DNA of 64,000 nucleotides, from positions 1,846,501 to 1,910,500 of the forward strand of contig NZ_CP090836.1 in assembly GCF_021491915.1 (NCBI RefSeq), in the 5' to 3' direction. The notes under the pieces are model-generated. The model was not told the DNA's origin, did no database searches, and worked only from the letters and a program-made list of their open reading frames with translations. Shown in pieces: positions 54,458-63,040 of this stretch (positions are counted from its first letter, which is position 1; the number at the start of each line of letters is the position of its first letter). Source of the stretch: Paracoccus everestensis (GTDB lineage Bacteria; Pseudomonadota; Alphaproteobacteria; Rhodobacterales; Rhodobacteraceae). The translations under genes and the position numbers were made by a program.

Positions 54458-55150
54458 TCATGATCCCGTTCTGCTCATCTCGTCTCATATGCTGGCCGTC
54501 CCGCCCCTTATCCGCGGCGAAAACGGGTGGTTCGTGCGAGCCGGTTCGGATCTTCTTCCAGACAGCACTCGTGCGGGAAAGATTGTCTTAAGCGGGGGAA
54601 CTTTGTTCTGGCGGGCGGAAGGGTTGTTGCCGCTTCTCAAACATAACGCGGCAGCGAGTTGGACCTGCCCCTCCTATCGCGTCAAAGTCAACGTGTCGTT
54701 CGTTTCGTGGATCTCGCTGATCAACAATGCCGCACTGCTTCCCAGTTACTATTGAGCCGCTGCACGCTCATGAGGCTGAGATGATGCTGTCGGCCGACCT
54801 GATAGGCATTCCCGAACAGGAAGGACAGGCCCGTGCTCTGTCTGAAATCCATCTCTCCGATCATCGACGCCCTCGAGACCGTGTCTCCCAGAGCGCGTCC
54901 CCGGCCTGGCCTACGCAGCGTGGACGCATGCTTGATTTGGCGGCCAGTCTCGAAATGCGCAAAGGCCGGTGTGATGGAAAAACCTATGTCTCCCCGCGCG
55001 ACGAGGCACTGAGGCGCCGATATCCGGAAATCTTCGGGTCCGGCCCCTGGCCTGCCAACTGTCTCATCCCTGATTATCACGTAGACCCTCGCCGATCTGC
55101 CTTGTTTATACCAAAGTCGATGCTGCGCGAGGTTCGGACCGGGTAGGAGC
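54458..55150. other. Gap with no recognisable gene
   Basis: About 690 bases within the IS graveyard. Several frames of 80-150 codons overlap on both strands (for example plus 54727-55146 and minus 54721-55182). None has a motif, a convincing ribosome site or a family match, and their mutual overlap argues against more than one being real. Probably eroded transposon sequence. Confidence 0.35.
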
Positions 55151-55680
55151 ATGCTAGTCTCTTTGCAAAAGCAGGCCACCACGACACCGAAGATCCGAGT
55201 TGCGATCCAAGCGAGCAGTGAACCGGCCTGGCTGGTGGCGGATCACCACGGATCTCCGAGCAGACCGTCTGGACGTGGCGCAAGCGGCGCGACGTCCGGG
55301 ACCGGATCCACACGCCGCACGGTTGCAAACGACGCTGACGCCTGCGCAAGGCAGGCCGTTGCGGTGGCGGTGCGCAGGCGCTTCTGCTGTCGCTCGACGA
55401 TCTGCTCGCCGTGGTGCGCAAGTTCCTCAACCCGAACGCCTCCTGCTCGGGTCTTGACCGCTGCCTGCGGCGCCATCGCGTGGGAAATCTGCAGGCACTG
55501 AAGCTCCGAGAGCCGAAGCCCCCGCAGGGCACCTTCAAGGCCTGCGCACCCCGACACCTTCCCATCGACGTGAAATACCTGCCCCCGATGGCCGACGAGG
55601 ACCGCCGCCGCTGCTTCTTTGTGGCCATCGACCATGCCACCTTTGTGCGACCGATCTGGCGAGCGCACCTCCTTTTTTGA
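55151..55680 (+). pseudogene. IS481-family transposase remnant
   Basis: It begins KQATTTPKIRVAIQASSEPA, then shifts frame twice (TVWTWRKRRDVRDRIHTPHG region; then LLSLDDLLAVVRKFLNPNAS). It continues GLDRCLRRHRVGNLQALKLR, CAPRHLPIDVKYLPPMADED with the first catalytic Asp, and RRRCFFVAIDHATFVR before running out at 55680. The catalytic second half is absent. Confidence 0.75.
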
Positions 55681-55989
55681 GGCGCAGGGGGATGCGGTGC
55701 GGTGCGCCTTGAGAGGGGTCGCATCGATCATGATTGTCCTGGGCGCCTGACCCTTCGCCAGCCAGGCCTGCCATGATCCGGGCGAAGACTCCGTTATGAC
55801 TCCAGCGCTTGCCGCTTGGACGGTCCATGTTCCTTCGGAGCATCGCACCACCATAGTCCATTGTGATCGATGAAGATCATGCCGCCTGGCACCCGCAGAT
55901 CATCGACGCGCGGACGACCCTGGCTCTTCGGGAAGGAAGGGGCAAATGCGCGCCCTCTGCGCGTCTGTCAGCCAGAACAAGCTGCTCAT
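55680..55989 (-). pseudogene. IS5-family transposase fragment (minus strand)
   Basis: ATG 55989 gives MSSLFWLTDAQRARICPF, then a frameshift to SRRARVVRASMICG-type residues. Further pieces read GGMIFIDHNGLWWCDAPKE, SHNGVFARIMAGLA and TIMIDATPLKAHRTASP, the first catalytic Asp region. It ends at the junction with the IS481 remnant. Confidence 0.7.
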
Positions 55990-56143
55990 CGATCAGGTCT
56001 CCTTGCGGGGCCTGAACCAGGCCAAAGACGGGAAATTGATGGGTCTGGAGGTTAAGCACATTGTAAGGAGAAGGGTCAGGTTCAGTTGATCAGCTCGGGC
56101 GCGGTTGGCTCGCGTGACGCAAGCTCGCGGACTGACGGGGTTA

Positions 56144-56916
56144 ATGATGAGCAACTTGTTGTGGCTGGCGGACGCGCAGATGGAGCGATTGCGGCCGTTC
56201 TTCCCGAGGAGTCGTGGCAAACCTGGGGTCGATGACCGGCCCGTTCTAAGCGGCATAATTTTCGTCAGTCGCAACGGCTTGCGATGGTGCGATGCCCGCC
56301 CGAGTATGGGCCGCCGAAGACCCTCTACAACCGCTGGATCCGCTGGAGCCGGATGGGGGTCTTCGCCCGGATCATGGAGGGGCTGGCCTCCGGCGGTGGC
56401 GGGGGAAAGGTCGCGATGATCGACGCGACGTGTCTGAAGGCGCAGGGCACGGCTTCGAATCTGCGGGTCAAAAAGGGGAACCCGACGACAAACGTGGACG
56501 TCTGATCGGGCGCACCAAGGGCGGACTGAACACCAAGCTGCAGACAGTGACGGATGCCATCGGCCGTCCCATCCGCTTCTTTATGACCGCAGGCCAGGTC
56601 AGCGACCACATGGGCGCGGCGGCCCTGCTGGGCAGCCTGCCGAGTGAAGAATGGTTGATCGCCGACGGTGGCTATAACGTGGGCCTGGTTCCGGGATACG
56701 TTGAAAGACAAAGGGATAAGCCCCTGCATCCTTGGCCGGAAGTCTCGTGGCAAGGCCATCCGCTACGTCAAACGCCGCTACAAACGCCCCAACCGGATCG
56801 AGATCATGTTCGGCAGGCTTAAGGACTGGCACTGGATCGCAACCCGCCACGACAGATGCACCAAGATCTTCCTCTCCGCCGTCGTCTTCGCCGCAACCGT
56901 CATGGTCTGGCTTTGA
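56144..56916 (+). pseudogene. IS5-family transposase, frameshifted
   Basis: MMSNLLWLADAQMERLRPFF and SGIIFVSRNGLRWCDA start the gene. A frame change is followed by PPEYGPPKTLYNRWIRWSRM and VAMIDATCLKAQGTAS, then RLIGRTKGGLNTKLQTVTDA and SEEWLIADGGYNVG. The last frame gives RGKAIRYVKRRYKRPNRIEI and DWHWIATRHDRCTKIFLSAV. All DDE regions can be found but in three frames, so it is inactive. It is a related but separate copy to the minus-strand fragment beside it. Confidence 0.82.
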
Positions 56917-56939
56917 CGATCAATGAGTTTGGACCCTAG

Positions 56940-58358
56940 CATTACAGTTGCACATTTCTTCGTAGGTGTGCCTGCTTTGCCGCGGCTTGATGGGCCCTTC
57001 GCCACATCGACCATGCAATGATATGAGCCGGTTCGATCCGACGTTGGGCCAGCCGATTGGCGATGCGTCGGATCTCCTGGATTGACCAGCGGATCAGCTT
57101 GGGTGTCCTGGCATCCTGCGCATGGTTTTTTTGGGCGGTTCGACATTGGCGTGATGGCGAATGGTCGCCATCATGGCAAAGGCCAGCATGACCAACGACA
57201 CATGGCGGTGCCACCCGTGCCAGGAGCGGGTCTCGTTGTGATCAAGGCCGAGTTCGTTCTTTGCGGTCTCGAAGCTGTCCTCGATTGCCCATCGATGTCC
57301 TTCGACGCGCACCAGTGTATCCATGCCCGTGCCCTCCGGGCACCAGGTGGTGAAGAACGCCAACTCGCTGTCAGAGATATTGCGGCGGATCAGCAGGCCT
57401 CGGGTCCAGACCCCATGCAAATCGGCATTGAAGTCGCCTGCGTCGAGATCAGCCAGATCAAGGTAAGCCCAGTCGTGGAGGCGCTCGCCCTTTGTGCCCG
57501 AACCTGCCGAAAGGCGCTGCCAAGCCTTTGGCGGCAAGGCTCCCGCGATGCCCCTTGCCGTTCCGCTGAAGGCATGGGGTTTGCCCCAGGACGTGAAGGA
57601 ATGACTGGCGCTGACGCCCAGCACATAGCCCTTGCCGGCACGGCGCAACGCCATTTCGATGGCACCGACGCCATAAACGCTGTCGGCAGCCACCCAGGAG
57701 AAGGGGACATCAGCCAACAGCGCACGCTCGATCATGGCGCGGGCAAGAGCAGGTTTTGTGGCGAATTGCACAGCCTCGAGGACATGGGTCCTGGTTCGCC
57801 GCTCCAGATCATCAGTCCAGGCTTTTGGCAGATAAAGCGCCCGATCGATAAAGGTATGTCCATGGCGCGAAACATAACTGGCGAAAACACCGATCTGGCA
57901 ATTGGTGATCTTGCCTGCGGATCCGGTGAATTGGCGCGCTACTCCACAGGATGCGTGGCCCTGCTTCAGAAAGCCGGTTTCATCGATCACCAGCACCGCC
58001 TCGGGATCAGCAAGAGTGTCCAGGGCGTAGTCCCGAACAATATCGCGCAGGGCATCGGCATCCCAAGGGGCGCGTCCCAGAATGGCCTGCTGCCGCCAAG
58101 GACCCGGATCTCTAGCCGCCTCCTCTCGCATCCAGCCCGTCTTGCGCCGTTCCTCGCCCAATAAACTGTCGAGAAACCGTTCGGCCGATACCGCAACCCG
58201 TGCTGCGTGAACAGCTGGCGCATGCGAGCCTTCGCAGCACGAAGCGACGAGGCCCAAAGCTACAGCGTCTCCTCGACCGACAAGCCCGCCATCCACGAGC
58301 CTCCATCAATCATGAAAGCGCATGGATTCAGACAGAAGAGGAAAATGCAACTGTAATG
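56940..58358 (-). mobile_element. IS701-type (IS4-like) element, degenerate
   Basis: 1,419 bp with 13-bp perfect inverted ends (CATTACAGTTGCA at 56940-56952 and reverse complement at 58346-58358), flanked by CTAG at 56936-56939 and 58359-58362. A CTAG-type 4-bp target duplication fits IS701 elements. The transposase on the minus strand is damaged. Confidence 0.85.
56942..58292 (-). pseudogene. IS701-family transposase with nonsense codon and frameshifts
   Basis: From ATG 58292 the expected start SVEETL is followed by TAG, then LWASSLRAAKARMRQLFTQ, then a shift. The main open part (to 57094) reads VSAERFLDSLLGEERRKTGW, AVLVIDETGFLKQG (Asp), WVAADSVYGVGAIEMALRRA (Asp) and VEGHRWAIEDSFETAKNELG (Glu). 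At an A7 run (57126-57132) the frame leaves the C-terminus, which continues in the -1 frame as LIRWSIQEIRRIANRLAQRR, ending at a TAA inside the inverted repeat. The 5' lesions make it nonfunctional whether or not the A7 shift is programmed. Confidence 0.82.
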
Positions 58359-58372
58359 CTAGGCCATTGGCA

Positions 58373-59599
58373 TTACTTCAACGCCTCGGCAACTGCATCA
58401 AAGAATACAAGCGGATCTATTGGTTCTTTCCCGACTGGTTTGGGCTGGGACATATGCGTGGCAATGACGATGTTCTTTGCCGGGTTGATGTAGATGTTCT
58501 GGCCCTGGATGCCGATCGCCGCAAACGCCTTGTCGGAGATGGACGGTTCGGTCCACCCTGGCCACCACATCAGGCCGTATTCGATCACGCTGCCATCCTT
58601 CAGTTTTTGCGGCTGGCCAGCCTGTTCCATCCATCCGTCGGGCAGAACTGGCGTGCCGTCAATGACGCCGCCTTCCAGAAAGAACTGACCAAAGCGCGCG
58701 AAATCGCGCAACGTGGCCGACAGGCCGCTGCCCCCGATCTCTACCCCGTCAGGGGAATCCAACCACCAGTTTGCGTCCGCTTCCATCCCATAGGGCTGCC
58801 AGATCTTTTCGGACAGATACTCGGCCAGGGGCTTGCCCACGGCGCCCCGGACGATCTCTCCCAGAACCTGCGTCTCTCCTGTGGAATAAGTGTGGACCGT
58901 GCCTGGCTCGGCGGCCCGCGGCAGAGCCGCCATCACCTTCATCGCCGCGCCCGGTTCCTGCGCGATCTGTGCGCGCAGAAGGTTCCGCCGGTCCGAGTCG
59001 GGATCGGTATAGGTCTCGTTCCATTGCACGCCCGAGGCCATTAGCAAGATGTCATGGATGCTGACACCATCATAGGCGCTGCCCTTCAGGCTGGGCACAT
59101 AAGCGACCACCATGTCGTTGAGGCTGCCGATATGCCCGTCCCTGATCGCCGCGCCGACCAGCGTCGAGGTGATGGACTTGGCGACCGACATCGACATCCA
59201 CCGGGTATCAGCCGTATTGCCGCGCTGATAGGTTTCGTAAACGACCGCGCCGTCCTTCAGCACGATCAGCCCGGTCACGTTGTCGAGGGCAAGGAAGTCG
59301 TAAAGGTCATAGGTCGTGCCGTCGATGTCGAAGGACACCATGGCCGCAAGATCCTGTGGTGCCCGGGGAAAGTCGCGTGGCGTGTCACCCGCTTCGATGG
59401 TGCGCACCGGGAACAGGCGGTCGATGTTGCGGAAGGTACTGACCGCCAGGTCAGGCGTCAGGTGCCCGTCATAGATCTGCTCGACGGTGCCGATGGATTC
59501 GCTGGCGTGGGGATAATCCTGCGCGGTTGCGGTTGCTGTCCATGCCAGGCTCAGTGCCGTTGCCGCCAGCAGTGTCCGTGTCGCTTCCAATCGGCGCAT
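58373..59599 (-). CDS. Secreted serine hydrolase, beta-lactamase class C fold
   Basis: A 408-residue protein with a signal peptide (LLAATALSLAWTATATAQ, cleavage after about residue 26). SxxK is in MSMSVAKSITSTLVGAA (catalytic Ser at about 138), the YxN-like motif is HTYSTGETQVLGEIV, and GLMWWPGWTEPSIS and FAAIGIQGQNIYINP come late. It resembles 6-aminohexanoate-dimer hydrolase/esterase-type relatives rather than resistance enzymes; substrate unknown. Its stop is 10-15 bases from the IS701 insertion, so the original 3' flank has been displaced. Confidence 0.9.
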   Translation of the reverse strand: MRRLEATRTLLAATALSLAWTATATAQDYPHASESIGTVEQIYDGHLTPDLAVSTFRNIDRLFPVRTIEAGDTPRDFPRAPQDLAAMVSFDIDGTTYDLYDFLALDNVTGLIVLKDGAVVYETYQRGNTADTRWMSMSVAKSITSTLVGAAIRDGHIGSLNDMVVAYVPSLKGSAYDGVSIHDILLMASGVQWNETYTDPDSDRRNLLRAQIAQEPGAAMKVMAALPRAAEPGTVHTYSTGETQVLGEIVRGAVGKPLAEYLSEKIWQPYGMEADANWWLDSPDGVEIGGSGLSATLRDFARFGQFFLEGGVIDGTPVLPDGWMEQAGQPQKLKDGSVIEYGLMWWPGWTEPSISDKAFAAIGIQGQNIYINPAKNIVIATHMSQPKPVGKEPIDPLVFFDAVAEALK

Positions 59600-59752
59600 T
59601 CCAGCATCTCCCTCATGTTTTCAGGATCGTTGTCCAAGTCTGCAGATTATGCAATGGACGGGGAACTTTGGTCCACAAATCGTCTGAGTGACTTTGTTGA
59701 GGTTCAGGGCAATAAGGCATCGGATCCCGGCACGCCTTCAAAGGAGGATAGG

Positions 59753-60502
59753 ATGGTCAATCTTGATGGCAGGGTGGTTCTCGTCACCGGGGCAAGCCGC
59801 GGCATCGGCGCCGCTTCGGCGCGTGCTTTCGCAAAGGCGGGCGCCTTGGTGGGGGTCATGGCCCGGAGCATGGCTGCGGTGGATGAACTTGCGGCCGAGA
59901 TCGGTGGCCTCGCCCTGTCCGGCGATGTCGCACAGGCTGCGGACATGGAGGGCGTGGTGGCCAGGATGTGTGACCGTTTCGGGCGGCTCGACGTGCTTGT
60001 GAACAATGCCGGTGTGATCGGACCCATCGCGGGACTTGCGGCTGCTGATGTGAAGGAATGGGGACAGGCCATCGACACCAATCTGAAGGGAGTCTTTCAT
60101 GGGATGCGTGCCGCCCTTCCGGTGATGCGCGCCCAGGGCGGCGGGACGATCCTGACCGTCGGGTCGGGCGCGGCCCACTCCCCCCAGCAAGGCTGGAGCG
60201 CGTATTGCGCTAGCAAGGCCGGAGCCTGGATGCTGACCCGCGCGCTGGATCACGAGGCGCGCGGCGAGGGCATCCGGGCCATCAGCCTGTCGCCCGGGAC
60301 CGTGGCGACGGATATGCAGGACAGCATCCGGAAAAGTGGGATCAACCCGGTCAGCCAACTTGACTGGTCGGTGCATATCCCGCCCGAATGGCCCGCCCGG
60401 GCGCTTGTGTGGCTGTGCGGCCCGGACGGGGACGAGTTTCTGGGGGCAGAGGTTTCGCTCAGGGACAAAGAGGTTCGCAGGCGCGTTGGGCTTGTCGCGT
60501 GA
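59753..60502 (+). CDS. Short-chain dehydrogenase/reductase
   Basis: A 249-residue NAD(P)-dependent oxidoreductase. ATG 59753 follows AAAGGAGG. The cofactor loop is VLVTGASRGIGAASARA (TGxxxGIG), NNAG is in LVNNAGVIGPI, the catalytic Ser is in LTVGSGAAHSP and Tyr-x3-Lys in WSAYCASKAGAWML. Substrate unknown. Upstream frames in the same phase are antisense to the hydrolase gene and not coding. Confidence 0.93.
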   Translation: MVNLDGRVVLVTGASRGIGAASARAFAKAGALVGVMARSMAAVDELAAEIGGLALSGDVAQAADMEGVVARMCDRFGRLDVLVNNAGVIGPIAGLAAADVKEWGQAIDTNLKGVFHGMRAALPVMRAQGGGTILTVGSGAAHSPQQGWSAYCASKAGAWMLTRALDHEARGEGIRAISLSPGTVATDMQDSIRKSGINPVSQLDWSVHIPPEWPARALVWLCGPDGDEFLGAEVSLRDKEVRRRVGLVA

Positions 60503-60592
60503 CGGGGTTCCTGTCCTCGAATTTGGGCGGCCACTGGGGAACCGGTAACGCGGTCCTGGGCGGCATGACGGGAACCGCCGTTGCCGAAATCG

Positions 60593-61363
60593 TCAGTTGG
60601 ACAGGATGCTGCGGACGGCCTCGGCCGCCAGGGGGGCAACACGTCGGCGGAAATCTTCCGGCGCCCATTCCGAAAGCGACGCCGCAATGTGGATCGCCGC
60701 AATCGGTCGTCCGTCTGCGTCAGGAATAGCCACGCCGAGGGCCACCTCTCCCATCAGGATTTGTTCGACTGCTAACGCATGACCATTCGCGCGGGCCAAG
60801 GCGATCTGTTCCCAAATCGCGGACGGGTCGGTAAGGGTCCGCGGCGTGATCTGCGGGATTTGCTGCCCTTCCAGGATCTTGTCCACCTCATCATCCGGCA
60901 GCATCGCCATGACGGCCCAGCCCCCGGACGTGCAGGCCGTGGGGACGCTGTTGCCCACCAATGTGGCAAAGAACGTCTCTCGCTTGCTTTGCATCCGGGC
61001 GGCATAGACCATCCGTCGCCCGTCAAACAAAGACAGATCCACCCGTTCCCGGACATTGCGCCGCAGTTCCAGAAGCACCGGGCTAGCGCGACGGACCAGC
61101 GGATTCAACCGCAGATAGTCATGCGTCAGATCCAGGATCTGCAGGTCGAGGCGAAAACCGCGCCCGTCCTCGGACAAGGTCAGATAGCCCAGCTTGCGAA
61201 AGGTATGGACCAGGCGCTGCGCTGCGCTGCGGGTCAACCCGGCCTTGGCGGCGATCTGCGCCAGCGACAATGGTCCGTCGGCTTCGCGGAATGCCTCGAG
61301 AACGCTCATCCCACGGGCAAGGGATTGAATGAACAAGGAATCTTCTGGGTTCGACGGGGACAT
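60593..61363 (-). CDS. IclR-family transcriptional regulator
   Basis: 256 residues from ATG 61363, which has AGGAAAA upstream; the frame is open to ATG 61405. The N-terminal winged helix (LARGMSVLEAFREADGPLSL, AQIAAKAGLTRSAAQRLVHT) is followed by the effector-binding domain (FFATLVGNSVPTACTSGGWA, LPDDEVDKILEG, LMGEVALGVAIPDADGRPIA). Divergent from the MlrC-type gene, so it likely controls the cluster to its right. Confidence 0.92.
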   Translation of the reverse strand: MSPSNPEDSLFIQSLARGMSVLEAFREADGPLSLAQIAAKAGLTRSAAQRLVHTFRKLGYLTLSEDGRGFRLDLQILDLTHDYLRLNPLVRRASPVLLELRRNVRERVDLSLFDGRRMVYAARMQSKRETFFATLVGNSVPTACTSGGWAVMAMLPDDEVDKILEGQQIPQITPRTLTDPSAIWEQIALARANGHALAVEQILMGEVALGVAIPDADGRPIAAIHIAASLSEWAPEDFRRRVAPLAAEAVRSILSN

Positions 61364-61402
61364 GGCCGGGTTTTCCTGCACGATGCGCATCTCCGACGTT
61401 GA

Positions 61403-61435
61403 CATGATGAAAATTCACTAACTAAACTCATCATG
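61403..61435. promoter_or_regulatory. Inverted repeat between the IclR and mlrC-like genes
   Basis: CATGATGA at 61403-61410 and TCATCATG at 61428-61435 form a perfect 8-bp inverted repeat with a 17-base AT-rich spacer, in the divergent intergenic region. It is a plausible IclR-family operator, though those sites usually have shorter spacing. Confidence 0.4.
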
Positions 61436-61465
61436 CAATGCAATCGTATCGGATCGCAATACAGA

Positions 61466-62998
61466 ATGCCGGCAATCCCCAATCAAGATCAAGCGCCGCG
61501 CGTCGCCCTTGCGGGATTTGTCCATGAAAGCAATTCCTTTGCGCCCAGCCCCGCCGACATGGCAGCCTTCGAACAAGGCGGCGGCTATCTGCCGCTAAGC
61601 CGCGGCACGCAGATTCTGGAACGCGCGCGGCAGGTCAACCTGCCGGTCGCTGGCGCGATCGACCATGCCGAACGCCATGGCTGGCATCTGCTGCCGCTGA
61701 CCTGGGCAGGGGCCGTGCCATCGGCCCCGGTGACCGCCGCCTGCTATCGGGCCATCTGCGATGAGGTCGTCGAGGGCCTGCGCCAGGCGTTGCCCGTCGA
61801 TGGGGTGTTCCTTGACCTGCACGGGGCCATGGTGGCCGAGGGTGCGCCCGATGGCGAGGGGCCACTAATCGCCCGCGTGCGCGAGGTCGTGGGGCCGGAT
61901 GTGCCCATCGTCGCGGCGCTTGACCTGCATGGAAACATCAGCGCGCAGATGGTCGATGGGGCCGACCGGCTAGTAGGGTTCCGCACCTATCCGCACGTGG
62001 ACATGGCCCTGACCGGGCAAAGGGCGGCAGAGGAACTGGACGGGCTGATGCGGGGCCGCGCGAACTTCAAGGCGTTCCGGCAGCTGGATTTCCTGATCCC
62101 GATCGCCTGGCAATCGACCATGGGCCAGCCGGCGGCCGGGCTTTACGACTTCGTGGCGGAACTTGACGCCCGAGGCGTCTGCGCGTCGTTCTTCATGGGC
62201 TTTCCGGCTGCGGATTTCGTGGATTGCCGCCCCTCGGTCCTGGCCTATGCGGAAAGCCAGGAACAGGCGGACGCCGCCGCGGACCGGATCGCCCAGGCCG
62301 TCCGCGACGCCGAACCGGCCTTCCAGGGTCGCTTCTTCCTGCCTGACGACGGTGTGGCCGAGGCGCAGCGCCTTGCCTCCACTGCCACGCGCCCCGTCGT
62401 CATCGCCGACACCCAGGACAACCCCGGCGCAGGGGGCGATTCCGACACGACGGGGATGTTGCGGGCGCTGATCCAGGCGGATGCCCAACAGGCGGCCATC
62501 GGGCTGATCACCGATCCCGGGGCTGCGGCCGCAGCTCATGCGGCGGGCTTAGGGGCGCAGATCGATCTGTCCCTCGGCGGCAAGTCGGGGGTCAAAGGTG
62601 ACGCCCCCTATGCCGCCACCTTCGAGGTAGAAGCCCTGTCCGACGGCCGCTGCCATGCGACGGGCGCTTATTATGGCGGCGCGCATCTGCAGCTTGGCCC
62701 CTCGGCCTGCCTGCGCATCGGCGGCGTCCGCGTGGCCGTGGCATCCGAAAAGGCCCAGATGGCCGACCGGGAGATGTTCCGATTTCTGGGGATCGAGCCC
62801 GAGGCCCAGGCCATCCTGGTGGTGAAAAGCTCGAACCACTTCCGCGCCGATTTCGCGCCCATCGCCGAAGCCATCCTGACCTGCGCCGCGCCCGGCCCCA
62901 TGCCCATCAGCCCCGCCGGCCTGCCCTTCCGCCACCTGCATGCCGGCATCAGGCTGGAGCCAGGCGGCCCGCCCTTCATCCCACCCGCCCAAGGCTGA
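61466..62998 (+). CDS. M81 family metallopeptidase (MlrC-like)
   Basis: 510 residues from ATG 61466 (MPAIPNQDQAPRVALAGFVH); ATG 61433 is possible but would leave no room for a promoter. Family blocks are VALAGFVHESNSFAPSP, GVFLDLHGAMVAEGAPDGEG, VAALDLHGNISAQMVDGADR, FRTYPHVDMALTGQRAA and VIADTQDNPGAGGDSDTTGM; the His/Asp residues are likely metal ligands. MlrC opens and degrades microcystin-derived peptides, but most relatives act on unknown small peptides or amides. It is followed by a peptide-type ABC binding protein, suggesting uptake and hydrolysis of the same compound. Confidence 0.9.
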   Translation: MPAIPNQDQAPRVALAGFVHESNSFAPSPADMAAFEQGGGYLPLSRGTQILERARQVNLPVAGAIDHAERHGWHLLPLTWAGAVPSAPVTAACYRAICDEVVEGLRQALPVDGVFLDLHGAMVAEGAPDGEGPLIARVREVVGPDVPIVAALDLHGNISAQMVDGADRLVGFRTYPHVDMALTGQRAAEELDGLMRGRANFKAFRQLDFLIPIAWQSTMGQPAAGLYDFVAELDARGVCASFFMGFPAADFVDCRPSVLAYAESQEQADAAADRIAQAVRDAEPAFQGRFFLPDDGVAEAQRLASTATRPVVIADTQDNPGAGGDSDTTGMLRALIQADAQQAAIGLITDPGAAAAAHAAGLGAQIDLSLGGKSGVKGDAPYAATFEVEALSDGRCHATGAYYGGAHLQLGPSACLRIGGVRVAVASEKAQMADREMFRFLGIEPEAQAILVVKSSNHFRADFAPIAEAILTCAAPGPMPISPAGLPFRHLHAGIRLEPGGPPFIPPAQG

Positions 62999-63040
62999 CG
63001 CCAAGATCGGCCCGCGATATCGTTCAACAGAGAGGATCTC

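Noticed and set aside
54727..55182. Overlapping 139- and 153-codon frames on opposite strands
   Set aside because: Neither has a motif or plausible neighbours; the region is transposon debris, so neither is called as a gene.
58373..59599. Class C beta-lactamase resistance gene
   Set aside because: The fold motifs fit the broad serine hydrolase family, but the sequence resembles esterase/6-aminohexanoate-dimer hydrolase-type members and sits in a metabolic context.
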